From assembly GCA_949316235.1 (NCBI GenBank), contig OX438750.1, positions 14,200,865 to 14,264,864 on the forward strand: a DNA stretch of 64,000 nt. Direction: 5' to 3'. The position numbers and the translations under genes are program-made. The notes beneath the pieces were generated by a model. That model did not search any database and was not told where the DNA came from. It saw only the letters and a program-made list of their open reading frames with translations. The stretch is from Oegoconia quadripuncta (Eukaryota > Arthropoda > Insecta > Lepidoptera > Autostichidae). Of this stretch, positions 45,738 through 56,819 are shown in pieces. The stretch's first letter is position 1. Each line of letters opens with the position of its first letter.

Positions 45738-47065
45738 CATTAGTTAGTGCCCACATATATCCTCGTCCACTGCTGGTATTCACGGCTCAGCAACCATAAC
45801 GAACACTACGCAGTTGACAGACACAAAATCAGAAACAGCTTACATTAAAAATAGCCAGACTATTATGGAAACTCAGCCTAGAGGGATCTTCCGTAGTTTA
45901 CTTAAGAGGGTTCAGGTGGCAACCGAAGCAGTGTTCTCCCGGTAGCAAGGTCGCGGTCAAACAGAGGACGATTCGGGTTCCCCCACTCTAATTAGAAATC
46001 GTCTTAACGACGTCATCGCAACCGGACAAATTAGCGTACCGCAATACCGTGGTGAGACCCTTTTTAAATAAAATAATAATTTGAGGGTTCCGTAGGAAAC
46101 TTTTATTATAAAGATGAAGTAGTGTGTGTAACAATCTGTAAACACAAGAAAAAGAAAAGAAATATATTTAGATGACTCGATTTTCGCAGAAAACCCTACG
46201 CTAATAGAAAATTGGAGAGGCCTCTGAAGCAAGGAATTGCCTAAAAAGAAAAGACCTATTAGGGACGTTCCTCTTCTATTAAACGGTCTCAAAACTAGAT
46301 CTGGTGTGGAAAAGGTGGTACTAAAGAACACATGCGCATTTGATGCTGCGGCTCAAGTAATTGCAGCGGCTTGTGCTTGATGGTTTTGCCGTGACTACAA
46401 CTATTAACTAACACTGGCAATAATTTTTGTATGTTTAAAAAACCTTCCTTGATGACGAGAAAACAAAACAAGACTTGTACAGAATTCGTGCTCAAATTGC
46501 AGAACAATATTTTAAAACGAATTTTTCAAAAGGAATCACCGAAATACACTGTGAATGTAGCGTGACAAAAATATTTGATGAATTCTTGATTGATGCAATT
46601 TATAGCGCTGATATTAAAGAAAATTGTACAAACGAGTCTTGTGTTTTCAATAATGTAACCAGAAAGATTGTTTTTCTGCTAATTGATATGAACAAAAAGG
46701 AAGTTTCAGAATTAAATGATGTCGCAGCATCTATGCTGGTAAGCGATAACGTAGTATTGTGTCGTCGTAATAACTGCAATGGAATACGAACATTTACATA
46801 TGTCTTGCAAAATGTTATAAATTTTGAGATAAGTCAAAGTGACTTGGTGTGCATAGATGAAGTGCCACTGGAAATTAATCTAGAATCAAAAACATACACG
46901 ATCGTAGGGATTATTGAATTCTTACCGCCGATATCAAATACTTTGACAAAATCGGTCATTACAAGGCCCATTGCTACAGACAAAATAAGTGGGTGTGTTA
47001 TGATGACCTATGTAATCGAACTACAAGAAGCCGTAAAAACATAATTGTGCATTGTATATTATATG
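45738..47065 (+). pseudogene. USP-like cysteine protease pseudogene carried by a transposon
   Basis: A coding-like track runs from about 45738. It includes SETAYIKNSQTIMETQPRGI, LIRNRLNDVIATGQIS, VPLLLNGLKTRSGVEKVVL and KNTCAFDAAAQVIAAACA, where the Cys at 46333-46335 sits like a papain-fold nucleophile. After a frameshift near 46385-46440 the frame is open to about 46935. It has HCECS, CTNESC and CRRNNC pairs (a possible zinc finger), then EVPLEINLESKTYTIVGIIE. A second frameshift is followed by GHYKAHCYRQNKWVCYDDL with the expected His and Asp. This Cys...CxxxxC...GHY...YDD order resembles C19 ubiquitin-specific proteases. At least seven in-frame stops make it inactive. The 46475 ORF start is a TTG, not a real start. 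Exact family not recognised. Confidence 0.7.
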
Positions 47066-48608
47066 GACAAAAGTAATCACGCTTTTTGTTTTTTCTTTGT
47101 AACTTTTGATAAACGTTGAGTAAATGATTATGTCTTATCCATGTTTCTTTACTTTATCGAAGCATATACAGGGCGTCCCAAAGTTATGGGACATGAAGGG
47201 GAAGTACCTTAAATATTGTAGATAGTGAATTTTGCTCAAAGAAGACTTTATGTTATTTTTAAAAGTTAGTAATTCTGCATTCATAGATTTTCTAAAAATT
47301 ACTTGCTTCGGCTGGGAATCGAACCGACTTAAATGTGAAAAAAAAAACACCCTACTTTTATGATGCCAATCGAAAGAATAGCTAAAAAATAATAACTCTG
47401 CCTAAGTAACATAGTATTTTAAAAGAAAGGAACAACATAAAATGATTGAGTCAAATTTCAAGAAAGTTATTTATTGCCGACGACGTTCGAAAAGTAGCGA
47501 TATTATCATTCCAAAGATAGCATTGATTATTCGTAAATAAGTACCCACTTCATAAAATAGGTACTAACATAGTTTTCCTTATTATAAGTGCACGTGTAGA
47601 TGAAATGATAAAACTTGTATTTCAATACGTCCTCTGTAAGCTAGACAGAAGGCAAATTAAAAACAAAAATAAATAATTTATAATTTGAAAATGGAACAGT
47701 TTATGACAGCGTTTGTTTGAATGCATACTTTTTAAGATATTTTAAAAAGAAGTGATATTTTTAAATGTTGTTCTTAAATTTGAAAATGGAACAGTATGTG
47801 CGAGCGTTTGTTTTTCGGATATTGATAAAAAAAATACATAAATTTTTGATTTTACAAAAAAATACCTACTTAATTGACTACGGCAGTTTCATGTATGTTT
47901 TTTATTTGATTAAAATGATTAATTTCACGTTGTTCCTTTCTTTTAAAATACTATGTTACTTAGGCAGAGTTATTATTTTTTAGCTATTCTTTCGATTGGC
48001 ATCATAAAAGTAGGGTGTTTTTTTTTTCACATTTGAGTCGGTTCGATTCCCAGCCGAAGCAAATAATTTTTAGAAAATCTATGAATGCAGAATTACTAAC
48101 TTTTAAAAATAACATAAAGTCTTCTTTGAGCAAAATTCACTATCTACGATATTTAAGGTACTTCCCCTTCATGTCCCATAACTTTGGGACGCCCGGTATA
48201 CAAACCCATAAATATTTCTCTTATGACTGGCTTTACATTCTTAATACGAGCAAAATAGAACTCTATTCATATTGCTATAAAAAAATTGTAGGCGTCAAAA
48301 GTTTGTTTTCTTGATTTCCTCATTAATTACTCATTCAATTTGATTTAGATTATTTTCGTGAGGTACATTGAAGGTACATTCGTTTGGTAAATAGTACATA
48401 CCCATGGCTATTCTATTACATTCATTTTCAACATACACCCGCGATTCTGACCGTCAGGACCGCGGCTCACTTTATTATTATAATTGCTCCCGTTTCATTG
48501 AGGTACATTACCTTCATTAAAGGTACATACTAGTACATTGTAGGTACTTTTCTGTCGTATATAACATAATCATTTCTGAAACAATACACCCGCCATTCTG
48601 ACCCACAC
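46786..48608. repeat. Right inverted arm of the hAT-type element, interrupted
   Basis: Complement of 44590-45389, from ACGAACATTTACATATGTCT to GAATCGCCATTCTGACCCACAC-type text ending at 48608. It is split by the 1,028-bp element at 47169-48196. Without that element it is about 790 bp long. Since the left arm lacks the insertion, it preserves the empty target site. Confidence 0.9.
47169..48196. mobile_element. 1,028-bp element with 268-bp inverted repeats
   Basis: Ends CAGGGCGTCCCAAAGTTATG and, inverted, CCGGGCGTCCCAAAGTTATG. The arms are 47169-47436 and 47929-48196 with only a few mismatches. The flanks TATA (47165-47168) and TATA (48197-48200) make a 4-bp, or minimally TA, duplication. The empty site in the other arm (CACATATACAAACCC) confirms the boundaries. 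Each arm holds GGTTCGATTCC, a perfect pol III B box. The core is AT-rich with a direct repeat TTGAAAATGGAACAGT (47684 and 47778). No transposase. A Tc1/mariner-like origin is possible. Confidence 0.85.
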
Positions 48609-49164
48609 GGTGATTTTCTAGTTTTATTTATTATTTTCGTGTTTGCACGTGTCGAGCGAGGGAGTTGTCTACTATCGTAAGTCATATTTTGGCAAAACAA
48701 GAGATAATGAGTGAGAATACCTATCCAATTTATTACAATACTATGTATTATTATAAAATATGAAAGTGTACATCTGTATTTTGTAACTCAATCTCGCAAA
48801 AACCGCTGAATATATTATAATCATTTTCGGAGATGATTAAGGTTAGGATTATATAAATTTAAACAATTACAATCTGAATGAAAATTATAATATAAAACTT
48901 CTGGACTTATTTCAAGGATACTTTTTTCCGTAATTCCCACGGGAACAGCTGTGCTATTCTGTAAGAATTCACTTCAAATCCTCAGTGAAATGAAAACTTA
49001 TTATATGCATATATTATACAACTTATCTGACCTTGTTTTCATAAAAGTACCTGTACTAATAAGCTAGGTACTTTAGTTCATTTAACTTTAGAGCACAAAA
49101 GAAAAAACAAAATAATATTACATATCAGAAAATAGAAAATTAATTTCTAAACTTTGTACGTGTC

Positions 49165-49255
49165 TCTGCGCTGCGGCCGCGCCCCGCCCCGCGCCCGCGC
49201 GCCTCTCCGCGGGCCTCGCGCGCATACCCCCGCCCCGAACCCACCCGCGTTTCTC
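49165..49255. other. Extreme GC patch in the right end of the hAT-type element
   Basis: CTGCGGCCGCGCCCCGCCCC, GCGCCCGCGCGCCTCTCCGC and GGGCCTCGCGCGCATACCCC. It is dense in CpG, contains a GCGGCCGC word and is unlike the surrounding sequence. It may be a captured host CpG-rich promoter piece or an element-borne promoter. Confidence 0.6.
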
Positions 49256-49378
49256 CATATTTCGGTACCGAAATCGCGAAAAGGTTAAATAACGGTATGG
49301 CCCTACCTTTATAAAACAAGGGTATCGTTATGATTTTAAAGTACCTTAACCTTATACCGTAACCGCATTCAGTCCCTG

Positions 49379-49622
49379 CTTTTAAGACTTCCCCGATTTG
49401 ATCGTGGTACGTAGGCGGTGGTCTCCCATTCCAACACTACCGTCAACATTGGCTTCCATCTCTTTCATCAGTCTTCTTTTATTAATCCTGTCCACATTTT
49501 CATCCAAGAATACCCTTTTCAATCTTTATACTACATCTTCTTTCACACCGCATAATTCCTTAATTACACTATTCCTTCACTTCACAATTGTTAAGATGAC
49601 GTTGAGCGTAAGCTGAAATTAG
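49379..49622 (-). mobile_element. RTE-type LINE end, proximal half of a split copy
   Basis: On the minus strand: RNSVIKELCGVKEDVV, a stop, INKRRLMKEMEANVDGSVGM, then LRTTIKSGKS running into CTTTTAAG. Together with 44275-44393 it gives one RTE ORF2 C-terminus interrupted by the hAT-type element. Confidence 0.85.
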
Positions 49623-50620
49623 ATAGGTTTATTTAATTTACTAATGCACTGAAAGATTTTCAGTTTATTGCAATTACCTTAACATCAAACAAAATTACCT
49701 GAAACAAATCAAAATACAAATTAGTATTGTAACAATTCATATTTAACAACAATACAATTATTATGGACATAATGGTAAAATCACCGCAAATCTCAAATCA
49801 ATTAGTGAAGACGCGAGTCTAATATAACAACCAATTAACGACACAAGGCGATCGGTTTACTCGCTAGTGATAAAGTAAACATTAGAACGAACTTGGCCCT
49901 TTTTGTGCTACATGTACTCGTAGTTAGGTACAGCTATCGGTTAATTAATATGAGGTAGATAGGAAAGCTTTTAATTCTTGTTTTCGTAAAAGCATTCAGA
50001 CCATCATATGGATAGAAGAACTATATAGGTACGGACCATTAGCGTAGCAAGGGATATTCCCTAGGGGGGGCAGTTGGTAGCTTTCAATTTCGGTAACCCG
50101 ATGACATGATATTAAGGTAGAGATCGACTAACTTATCAGAAGACTTGACCAATAAAGTGAGGTCCATAGACATTTTAGACTTATCTACGGGAAGAGCATT
50201 GTTTGTTAGGGAAAACGCTGTTCATGTCGCCATAGGCTACGGCCACAGTAAGGACTGCGAAAATAATATGACAATATTTAAAACGCTTTTGGATGGACTA
50301 GTCTTCCGGGGCGGGGTTAGTTACTATTTTTGGCATAATCTTAGCTAAAATTTAGTTTAATTTTCATTTGCACGCAAAGCTGCTGCAGTTCGTCCGAGAT
50401 AACACGAGAGATTTGTCTTATTTCGGATTGACTAGAGGTGCGATTTTTGAATGCGTACCTATGCGAAATTACAGATCCGTTATCATTTCAAAAGATCGCA
50501 TTTTTGGAAAGTCACATCATACGCATTCATTCAGGTCTACCCATTAGTTTTCGAAACCGAAGTTTGACAGTTGTGAGTTGGCTGGATTTTTTTTTTGGTT
50601 TATTCTCCAATAATGTAGGA
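49623..50620. other. No gene recognised
   Basis: AT-rich, including a G-run GGGGGGG at about 50065. The 67-codon frame at 50145 has no identifiable motif. Confidence 0.45.
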
Positions 50621-50624
50621 ACAT

Positions 50625-50888
50625 AAAGGATTTGGCCCATACTAGGCGTCTTCTGTTGTATTCTTTAATATTCTTCAGTAAAGTGACAATGTTTAACGGA
50701 AGATTTTGGCGACTTTTTGTGTCCCGAACCCGAAAGCTTCGTTACGCACTTCCCTTCACTTGTAAACCATCACTGACTTTTGTCGTACAATATTCTGCCG
50801 TTATTAAACTTCAAAACTCAAAATATATTTTAAGAATTAAATCCAAAAATGTACCTAATTCACTGAATTCCCGCCAAAAAGTTGTGGG
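50625..50888 (+). mobile_element. Dispersed repeat family E, copy 3
   Basis: TTCTTCAGTAAAGTGACAAT, AAGATTTTGGCGACTTTTTG, CACTTCCCTTCACTTGTAAA, CAATATTCTGCCGTTATTAA and TTCCCGCCAAAAAGTTG. It lacks the first 150 bp seen in copy 2. The 106-codon frame across it is a by-product. Confidence 0.75.
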
Positions 50889-53800
50889 CATATTGGTTAA
50901 AAATTATAGTATTATGACTTATGATTATGACGTTAGTCAAGTTCTTGTATAAATTATTTTGCGTGTAATGGGTAATATTTGACTTTTTCATGAAATTGGC
51001 AACACAGATGATCCAAAATTTGAGAACCGGGCTTTAGTAACTTATTAGTAATCTGTGACCGGGCCCAAAGCCGAGAAGAAAACAAAGTCGCACGTGGAAT
51101 TGATTCGCATCGTGATTTAATCAAAAAAAGTTTTTCATTATTGTGATTTAAAAATGCATTTGCATTCCATTCGTAAACAAAGAACGATTATTAATAATGT
51201 TGGCATAATGCATGTAGAGCTGCCAAACCACGCGCGATCCACTTCTGTCAAACGCGTCTCGAAAATATCACAGCTTATTTTCGGCGGGAACTCACAAAAT
51301 ACTCGTATCATTGGCGTCGTTATGAAGAAATATCGTGCCGGGTTTACGGGTTAATCCGTTAGGTATTTGATAATCAACAACTTTATATAGATTTACGAGT
51401 TGATGACGAATACTGAATGTTTATAACAATTTTAGATTTATATTCGTGCATGAAGCATCTGATCATGACTTGAGGAGACGAATTTGGTGCGTCCTCTGTA
51501 TTTTAGATTCAGGTCAGTGCTACCAGGGGTTCAAGAATACGCAGAGTCGCTTGGAGAAAATGTACTCCAGTGGTTTCGGCTCGTCTTGGCGGGGGCACTA
51601 CCATGCCCCATGATCTAGTTTAGTTTTGACTGAACTTCGATTATAAGCGCACGGTAGTGCCCATGCCCAGTACTCAAAATTTGGAGCCCCTGCATAAATT
51701 GATTGCCCTACTCATGAAACAGAATTTATTGTGACTAATATTATCCTTTTCAAACTTGGTCATTTTTGCACAAACTTACCTAATTACGTAATGAATACCA
51801 TTGACTCAAATCGACTATATTTTTTTTAGTAAAATATCAATCGGATATGCGGCTATGTTCCCAAAAAAAATGGCTGTCCCGCCCGCCGTACTATTTCCGC
51901 GAGCTTGAAAATTTAATGAAGTAGATATGTTTAGGTATAACAGTGTCAATTAGACTTAAGGCTGTAAATCGTCTAGGACCCAAATATTTTTAATAAACAA
52001 TCCGATTTACGTTTAAAGCATTATGTTGTAACACAAAAATTATGTTGTTGTTTTCTGACCTTACAACACATTCAAGTTACTTTCAGACTTTTCAGAGCGT
52101 ACTCCACGCTCCCCTAAAGGGGAACCTTCACACTACGGCTATGTAGGTAGGTATATAAACCATGAGGGTGAGTTGAAGGGAGGCAGCAATTAAAGAGGGA
52201 TCAGAATTGAAACGCACTCACAGCTGAAGCCTAAGGAGTCGGAAATCACTTCAAAATAATGAGCATCGAGAGGGATTTCGTTGAACGTAACATCTTATGT
52301 GGTATTAAATGTTATAATTTCTCTTGAAAATTTAAGAGTAAGTATTTTCATAAGGAAAACAAGAATTCGAGGCCAATCATTAGATTCTTCTACTTCCTTC
52401 GTGCGCGGGGTCTCTAAATATTATACTGACACATATGAGTATCCGTCCGTCATTCTTTATCCTTTCCCTCATTTTACTAAAACAGCGAGTAGGTACCTAC
52501 CTATTTTTATTGAAATATAATGTTCCTGATTATTTACCTTAAAGCAAGAACCTTTACATACGAAGTGGGAATATGCAACAGTGTTTTGGCTTTTCCATTA
52601 TCTCGGGAAGCCAAATCGTTGTATCATATCGTGAAACTAGCTTTAAGTCGTAGGTAAGCTTTGTGTCTTGTTTTGTTGTTTTGTATGTGCTTTGATAGGT
52701 TTAGCTCCAATGAGGGTGACATTATCATTATAATGATAAAAATAGAAAAAAAAAAGCAAGAAAGTTACAGTTCGAGTACTTACAGACCCTTTTGTTCTGT
52801 TTGTATTACAACTTCCAAGAATCAAAGGGAATTCGGTCTAAACATTCCAAATATTGCCTAACTTTTAGTTAAGCTAACAACCATTTTAACTAATAATCTT
52901 CTAGGAGACGTCAGAGAAAAAGATATCTACGTAATGGAATCTAATAAAGTTGCTCCTTCCCTTCCCTACCTCGTAATAAAAGTGATAGTGAGAGTAGATA
53001 AAAGAAAGACTAAGTAGCCCTTTTAATTCTTTGTATAAAAATCCATGCGTTCCTAAAAGGTCCAAATAGGAGCAACTGAGCAGAATAATAACGAATCAAA
53101 CTCGAAACGACATGTAGGAATTGAAACAACCTAATAAGTACCTATACCTTCAAATTGATTCAACTGAGTACGCAGATGGGTCTAATAACTACTTAATTGA
53201 AAATGATTATCTCTTGCCACAAATAAACCTAATAAGCAAGTAACAACGAGGAGGAAAACATCAACAAAGTAGGTACTGCTTCAGCAGAAAAAAAAATGCG
53301 CTATGCCATATCACAGCAGGCGGTCCTAGGGCAGGTATTACCATTAAATATTATTATCAAATATTCAACATACATTGATGCCTTTACATAACAAACATAC
53401 AAGACATCTCATACGAGGTCGGCTATGGATGTAAAGTTTGGAGAACCAGTCGGGGAACGCTTGTTACTGGAAAGGGGTAATCAATGTAATAGAATAGTTG
53501 TGGAATTTAGTTCGCCAAATGAAGTAAACAATTCATATGCCGTGGGTTCATTTACCTTTCGAAGGAATCGTTACAGTATAACATGTGTTGTATTTAGTCA
53601 CAGAAATACATGTTGAAATAATTCGCGCGCTAAGCTGCTCGTAAAATACGCAGGGCTTCGAAATTCGAATTAACCCTCGCATAACTTTTAGCATGTCAGA
53701 CCTAAGCATTGTTGTGTCAGAGAGGTCTGTGACCTTTCTTTGTACCCATATAAAAAATTGGCTCATCATCAACTACTGTAGGCATCGGCCATTACATTTC

Positions 53801-54527
53801 AGGACAATTTGCTCTAATGTATAAGTACTGCTGTACATTAATGGGCTATTCTGAATTAATGAATTCCATAGCCTCCTATGACACATGGAAGGAACCAGTA
53901 CGAGCGGGAAAAATACTTGTGCAATCAGTCGGTTTACAGCACGGCAACCGTAACACTACCAGTATAAATTGATCGCGCGAAGATACCGGAATTGGGAGAG
54001 AAGCGAGACCTGCTTAATCTGGAAGTATAATGGTTGTCTTGCCCGTATACGCTTTTACCAAGATAAAAGAAACTCTACGCCACTTTTTCTGGCATCAATC
54101 TCGCCGACTGTGATTGAATAGAACATAATTAGACATTGAAAGTGGGATTCAAAACAGCAACATCTTTAACAAAAGAATTCGGTTCGAGGTAACGCATCAA
54201 CTGAAGATTTTAGAGATATAGCCCTTAATGAATGATGTATCATATTATGCATTTAAAAAGAGCAAATTACTGGCTATTGTGTTACTAGCGAATAAGGGTA
54301 AAAATAACGCATAAACAATTACAGTGTTGAGTGACATCAAGTTCAATGTATAAAAAAATATTAGACAACATATTTTATTGTTGATCTGGCTGAGTTACCT
54401 ACTATTTATACCAAGTGTGTCTAACCAATTTATCAGGTAAGCTAAAATTAGAGTTATTAATTAGTAACATAAAACAATCCTGAACTGTCACCAAATTATG
54501 GTAAAATTCACACAATTAAAATATCCG
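50889..54527. other. No gene recognised over 3.6 kb
   Basis: AT-rich DNA. At 51590-51670 the word GGCACTACC occurs in both orientations (GGGGGCACTACCATGCCCC and CGGTAGTGCCCATGCCC), a short imperfect foldback. Frames of 60-79 codons have no motif. No SINE or LINE end is seen. Confidence 0.45.
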
Positions 54528-54850
54528 CCTCCGTGGCTCAATGTAAACAACATTGGGTTTACGATTCGGAGGTCGCGGGTTCGATCCCCAGCGGGGTACA
54601 TGTTTAAGTACTCGGTTTGGTTGGTGGTGAGGCATTTTAAAATGCCCGCCTGGCTAGCTACCACGATCTTATCTAAATCTGCCGCTAAGCAGCAATGTTA
54701 ATAGCATTGTTGTGTTCCGGTTGTCAGAGATAAGATAGCCAGTCCCCCAAATGTGTTGGGGTTTCCGGGTCAGTACGCTTCCACCTTCAACCTCATCTTC
54801 ACTTAACATCAGATGTGATTGAGGTCAATTGCGAACCCGTCAAGCATAAA
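54528..54850 (+). mobile_element. SINE family A, copy 8 (reference-quality)
   Basis: Complete forward copy from CCGCCTCCGTGGCTCAATGT to CAAGCATAAAAACC plus an A12 tail. Head, A-box-like and B-box (GGTTCGATCCC) segments are intact, and the body differs from copy 3 by few changes. This and copy 3 are the youngest-looking members. Confidence 0.93.
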
Positions 54851-56089
54851 AACCAAAAAAAAAAAATTCAATTTAGGAAATCTTCTTCGGGAGAGTCCAC
54901 TTTTTAAATTGCAAAGATATGTTTGGAAATTACAAAGTCATAAAGATCATAAAAATCTTTATTATCCAAAAATTCTCAGATATTACCATTGTTATTTTTG
55001 GCTTTATTTGGTACTGTAATATCAAAAAGATTTTTTTCACAAGTGTCTTTTAATCATAAAACATTTTACGAGTTCACGTAAGACATTTTTTAATTTTATT
55101 TTTCATCATAAAAGACAAGCGAGCAAGGTCAACGCACAGAATGATTTTAATTAATTTATTTAGCTCGGTTTATGAGTGTATGCATTTTGCGAGCTGCACT
55201 GCATCGAACGATGAGTCGACGACCCTCTCTTAACGACATTGTGCATTTTGTCACCGTTTTATTTGACGTTGCGACTAAATGGTTCACGCTGTGACTAATT
55301 AGTGCAATAAAGACAATAATGTTAAGGGAACCGTTTTGGTAACCACATTATTTATTACTGAAATTACGTGATATAATATAATTTTTATTTAATTACAATA
55401 CAATACAATACAAATACTCTTTATTGCGCAAAATAATTTACAAGTGCAGTTTCTTAAACAATTGCCGAAACATTATTTATAGAAAGTTGATATTTTGATA
55501 TATTTGAAAGAAAAAAAGATAACTGTATTATACCTAGTTGAGACCATAAAAAAATAAATATGGTGTTTGCCACTAATTGTCGGTGTTACAAGGTGGGGTC
55601 AAATAGATCTCCATTTCGATTTTAAATTGATAGGTAACATATCTGGCAAAACAAAAATTTTGTAGTAGGTTCTACATAAAATAGTATATCAATTTATATG
55701 AAAGGCAAGCGCGTAGCGTCGACGAGAGGTTTTACTCAAAGGAGATCCCTTTCTGAGGTCGACGTCCCACGAACAGCTGACGGGAAGGTACGCCCCCATC
55801 GGTCATTGAACTCGGTTATCACCTATTTCATCTATATACTTATAAACCTAGGGCTGCTGTCTAGAAAATACCAGAGTTTCCGACTTAAATTGGACATTAT
55901 TATCAATTAATCTGTCATACGATGCTGTCTGTGATACGATCGAAAAACTTGTAGTTTTTTTTACTAATTATTACTTGGCAGGAAAGACATCAGCCTAAAC
56001 ACTCGATTTCCATAGAAAAATAATATAAAGTAATTAAAAATAATCCAGGCTGTTTTATATTCTACTTCGGATCATAAAAGCTAAGATAT
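54851..56089. other. Unassigned; LINE tail at 55395-55450
   Basis: ACAATACAATACAATACAAA followed by TACTCTTTATTGCGCAAAAT is a minus-strand LINE tail matching the one at 26788. The remainder has no recognised element or exon. Confidence 0.45.
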
Positions 56090-56250
56090 AAAACGGTAGA
56101 GAAACAACTCTGTATACGCCAAATATACGACGAATTACTTGTTTTGACTGAGACTGACTTACAAACTGAACAAATAAGAGAAATAAGACATGGCTGTTAT
56201 GGGCTAGATCCCTTTGCCTTCTCCTATAGGAGAGAATAAAACGAAAAAAA
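56090..56250 (-). mobile_element. Dispersed repeat family E, copy 4
   Basis: On the minus strand, TTATTCTCTCCTATAGGAGA, AAGGGATCTAGCCCATAACA, CAGTCTCAGTCAAAACAAGT and AATTCGTCGTATATTTGGCG. It corresponds to the first 150 bp of copy 2. Confidence 0.78.
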
Positions 56251-56312
56251 AACAACATTAAAAAAAAAACAACATTAAAAAAAAAACAACATTAAAAAAA
56301 AACAACATAATT
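56244..56312. repeat. Minisatellite (A9-10 CAACATT)n
   Basis: The unit AAAAAAAAAACAACATT of about 17-18 bp is repeated four times with A-run length changes. It lies against the start of the family E copy and could have grown from its A-rich edge. Confidence 0.9.
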
Positions 56313-56819
56313 TTCGCCTTTTGCCAAATGTCAGTAAATCATCATGGTAGACTTTCACCTCTGTTTGTTATGACAAAACCGTATACCTAGTGGGTGTGTA
56401 GATTACGTAACAAAGTTACAAAACATCTTCTTAATTTGTGTAACTTTAATATACCTACCTGCCTACGATAAACAAATAAATAATAAGCATTTTCGAAATA
56501 GATGATGGTTTCCTATTCACATAGTTTAAGACATCGTAACGATAACTGACACACGCTTCGAGATTGTGTCCAGTTATTCACCTTTTATATAACATTTTAT
56601 TGAACATATTTTTCTAGTGTCAAAATTACGAATGTTACCTACTTTCTGAACATCTTACGGTCATTTCCCTCTGTCTAACGCAACAAAAAACCAATTCGAA
56701 GTATTCCAAGCCAGCTAGTAAAGCTAACTCTACAACGCGAATTCAAAAACATCTACATAAATAAATATACGAGAAGAAACCTTTCTTGCACAAACAACTT
56801 GTTTTTGTACCGGTCTACA

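Larger units (their letters stand above)
44394..49378. mobile_element. 4,985-bp hAT-type element, non-autonomous composite
   Basis: The ends are CAGGGACTGAATAACCG and, inverted, CAGGGACTGAATGCGG, giving 12 matching terminal bases. The flanks are the exact 8-bp duplication CTTTTAAG (44386-44393 and 49379-49386). A CAGGG start and an 8-bp duplication are characteristic of hAT transposons. Subterminal regions repeat CGGTA/TACCG words, including the palindrome CGGTATGACGTCATACCG (44435-44452) and CGGTACCG at both ends, as expected for transposase-binding sites. No transposase frame is visible. The interior has two 800-bp inverted arms, a protease-like pseudogene and a nested 1,028-bp element. It sits inside an RTE LINE. 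Confidence 0.9.

Noticed and set aside
46475..47044. 189-codon frame as an intact gene
   Set aside because: It begins at TTG inside a longer decayed gene, lacks the upstream NTCAF part, and its last 30 codons are out of frame with the GHYKA/CYDD signature.
48015..48314. 99-codon frame nearly repeated on the opposite strand at 47135-47350
   Set aside because: The similarity is due to the 268-bp inverted repeats of the nested element, not to duplicated genes.
49398..49616. 72-codon plus-strand Leu/Ser/Thr-rich frame
   Set aside because: It is the complement of an RTE ORF2 segment.
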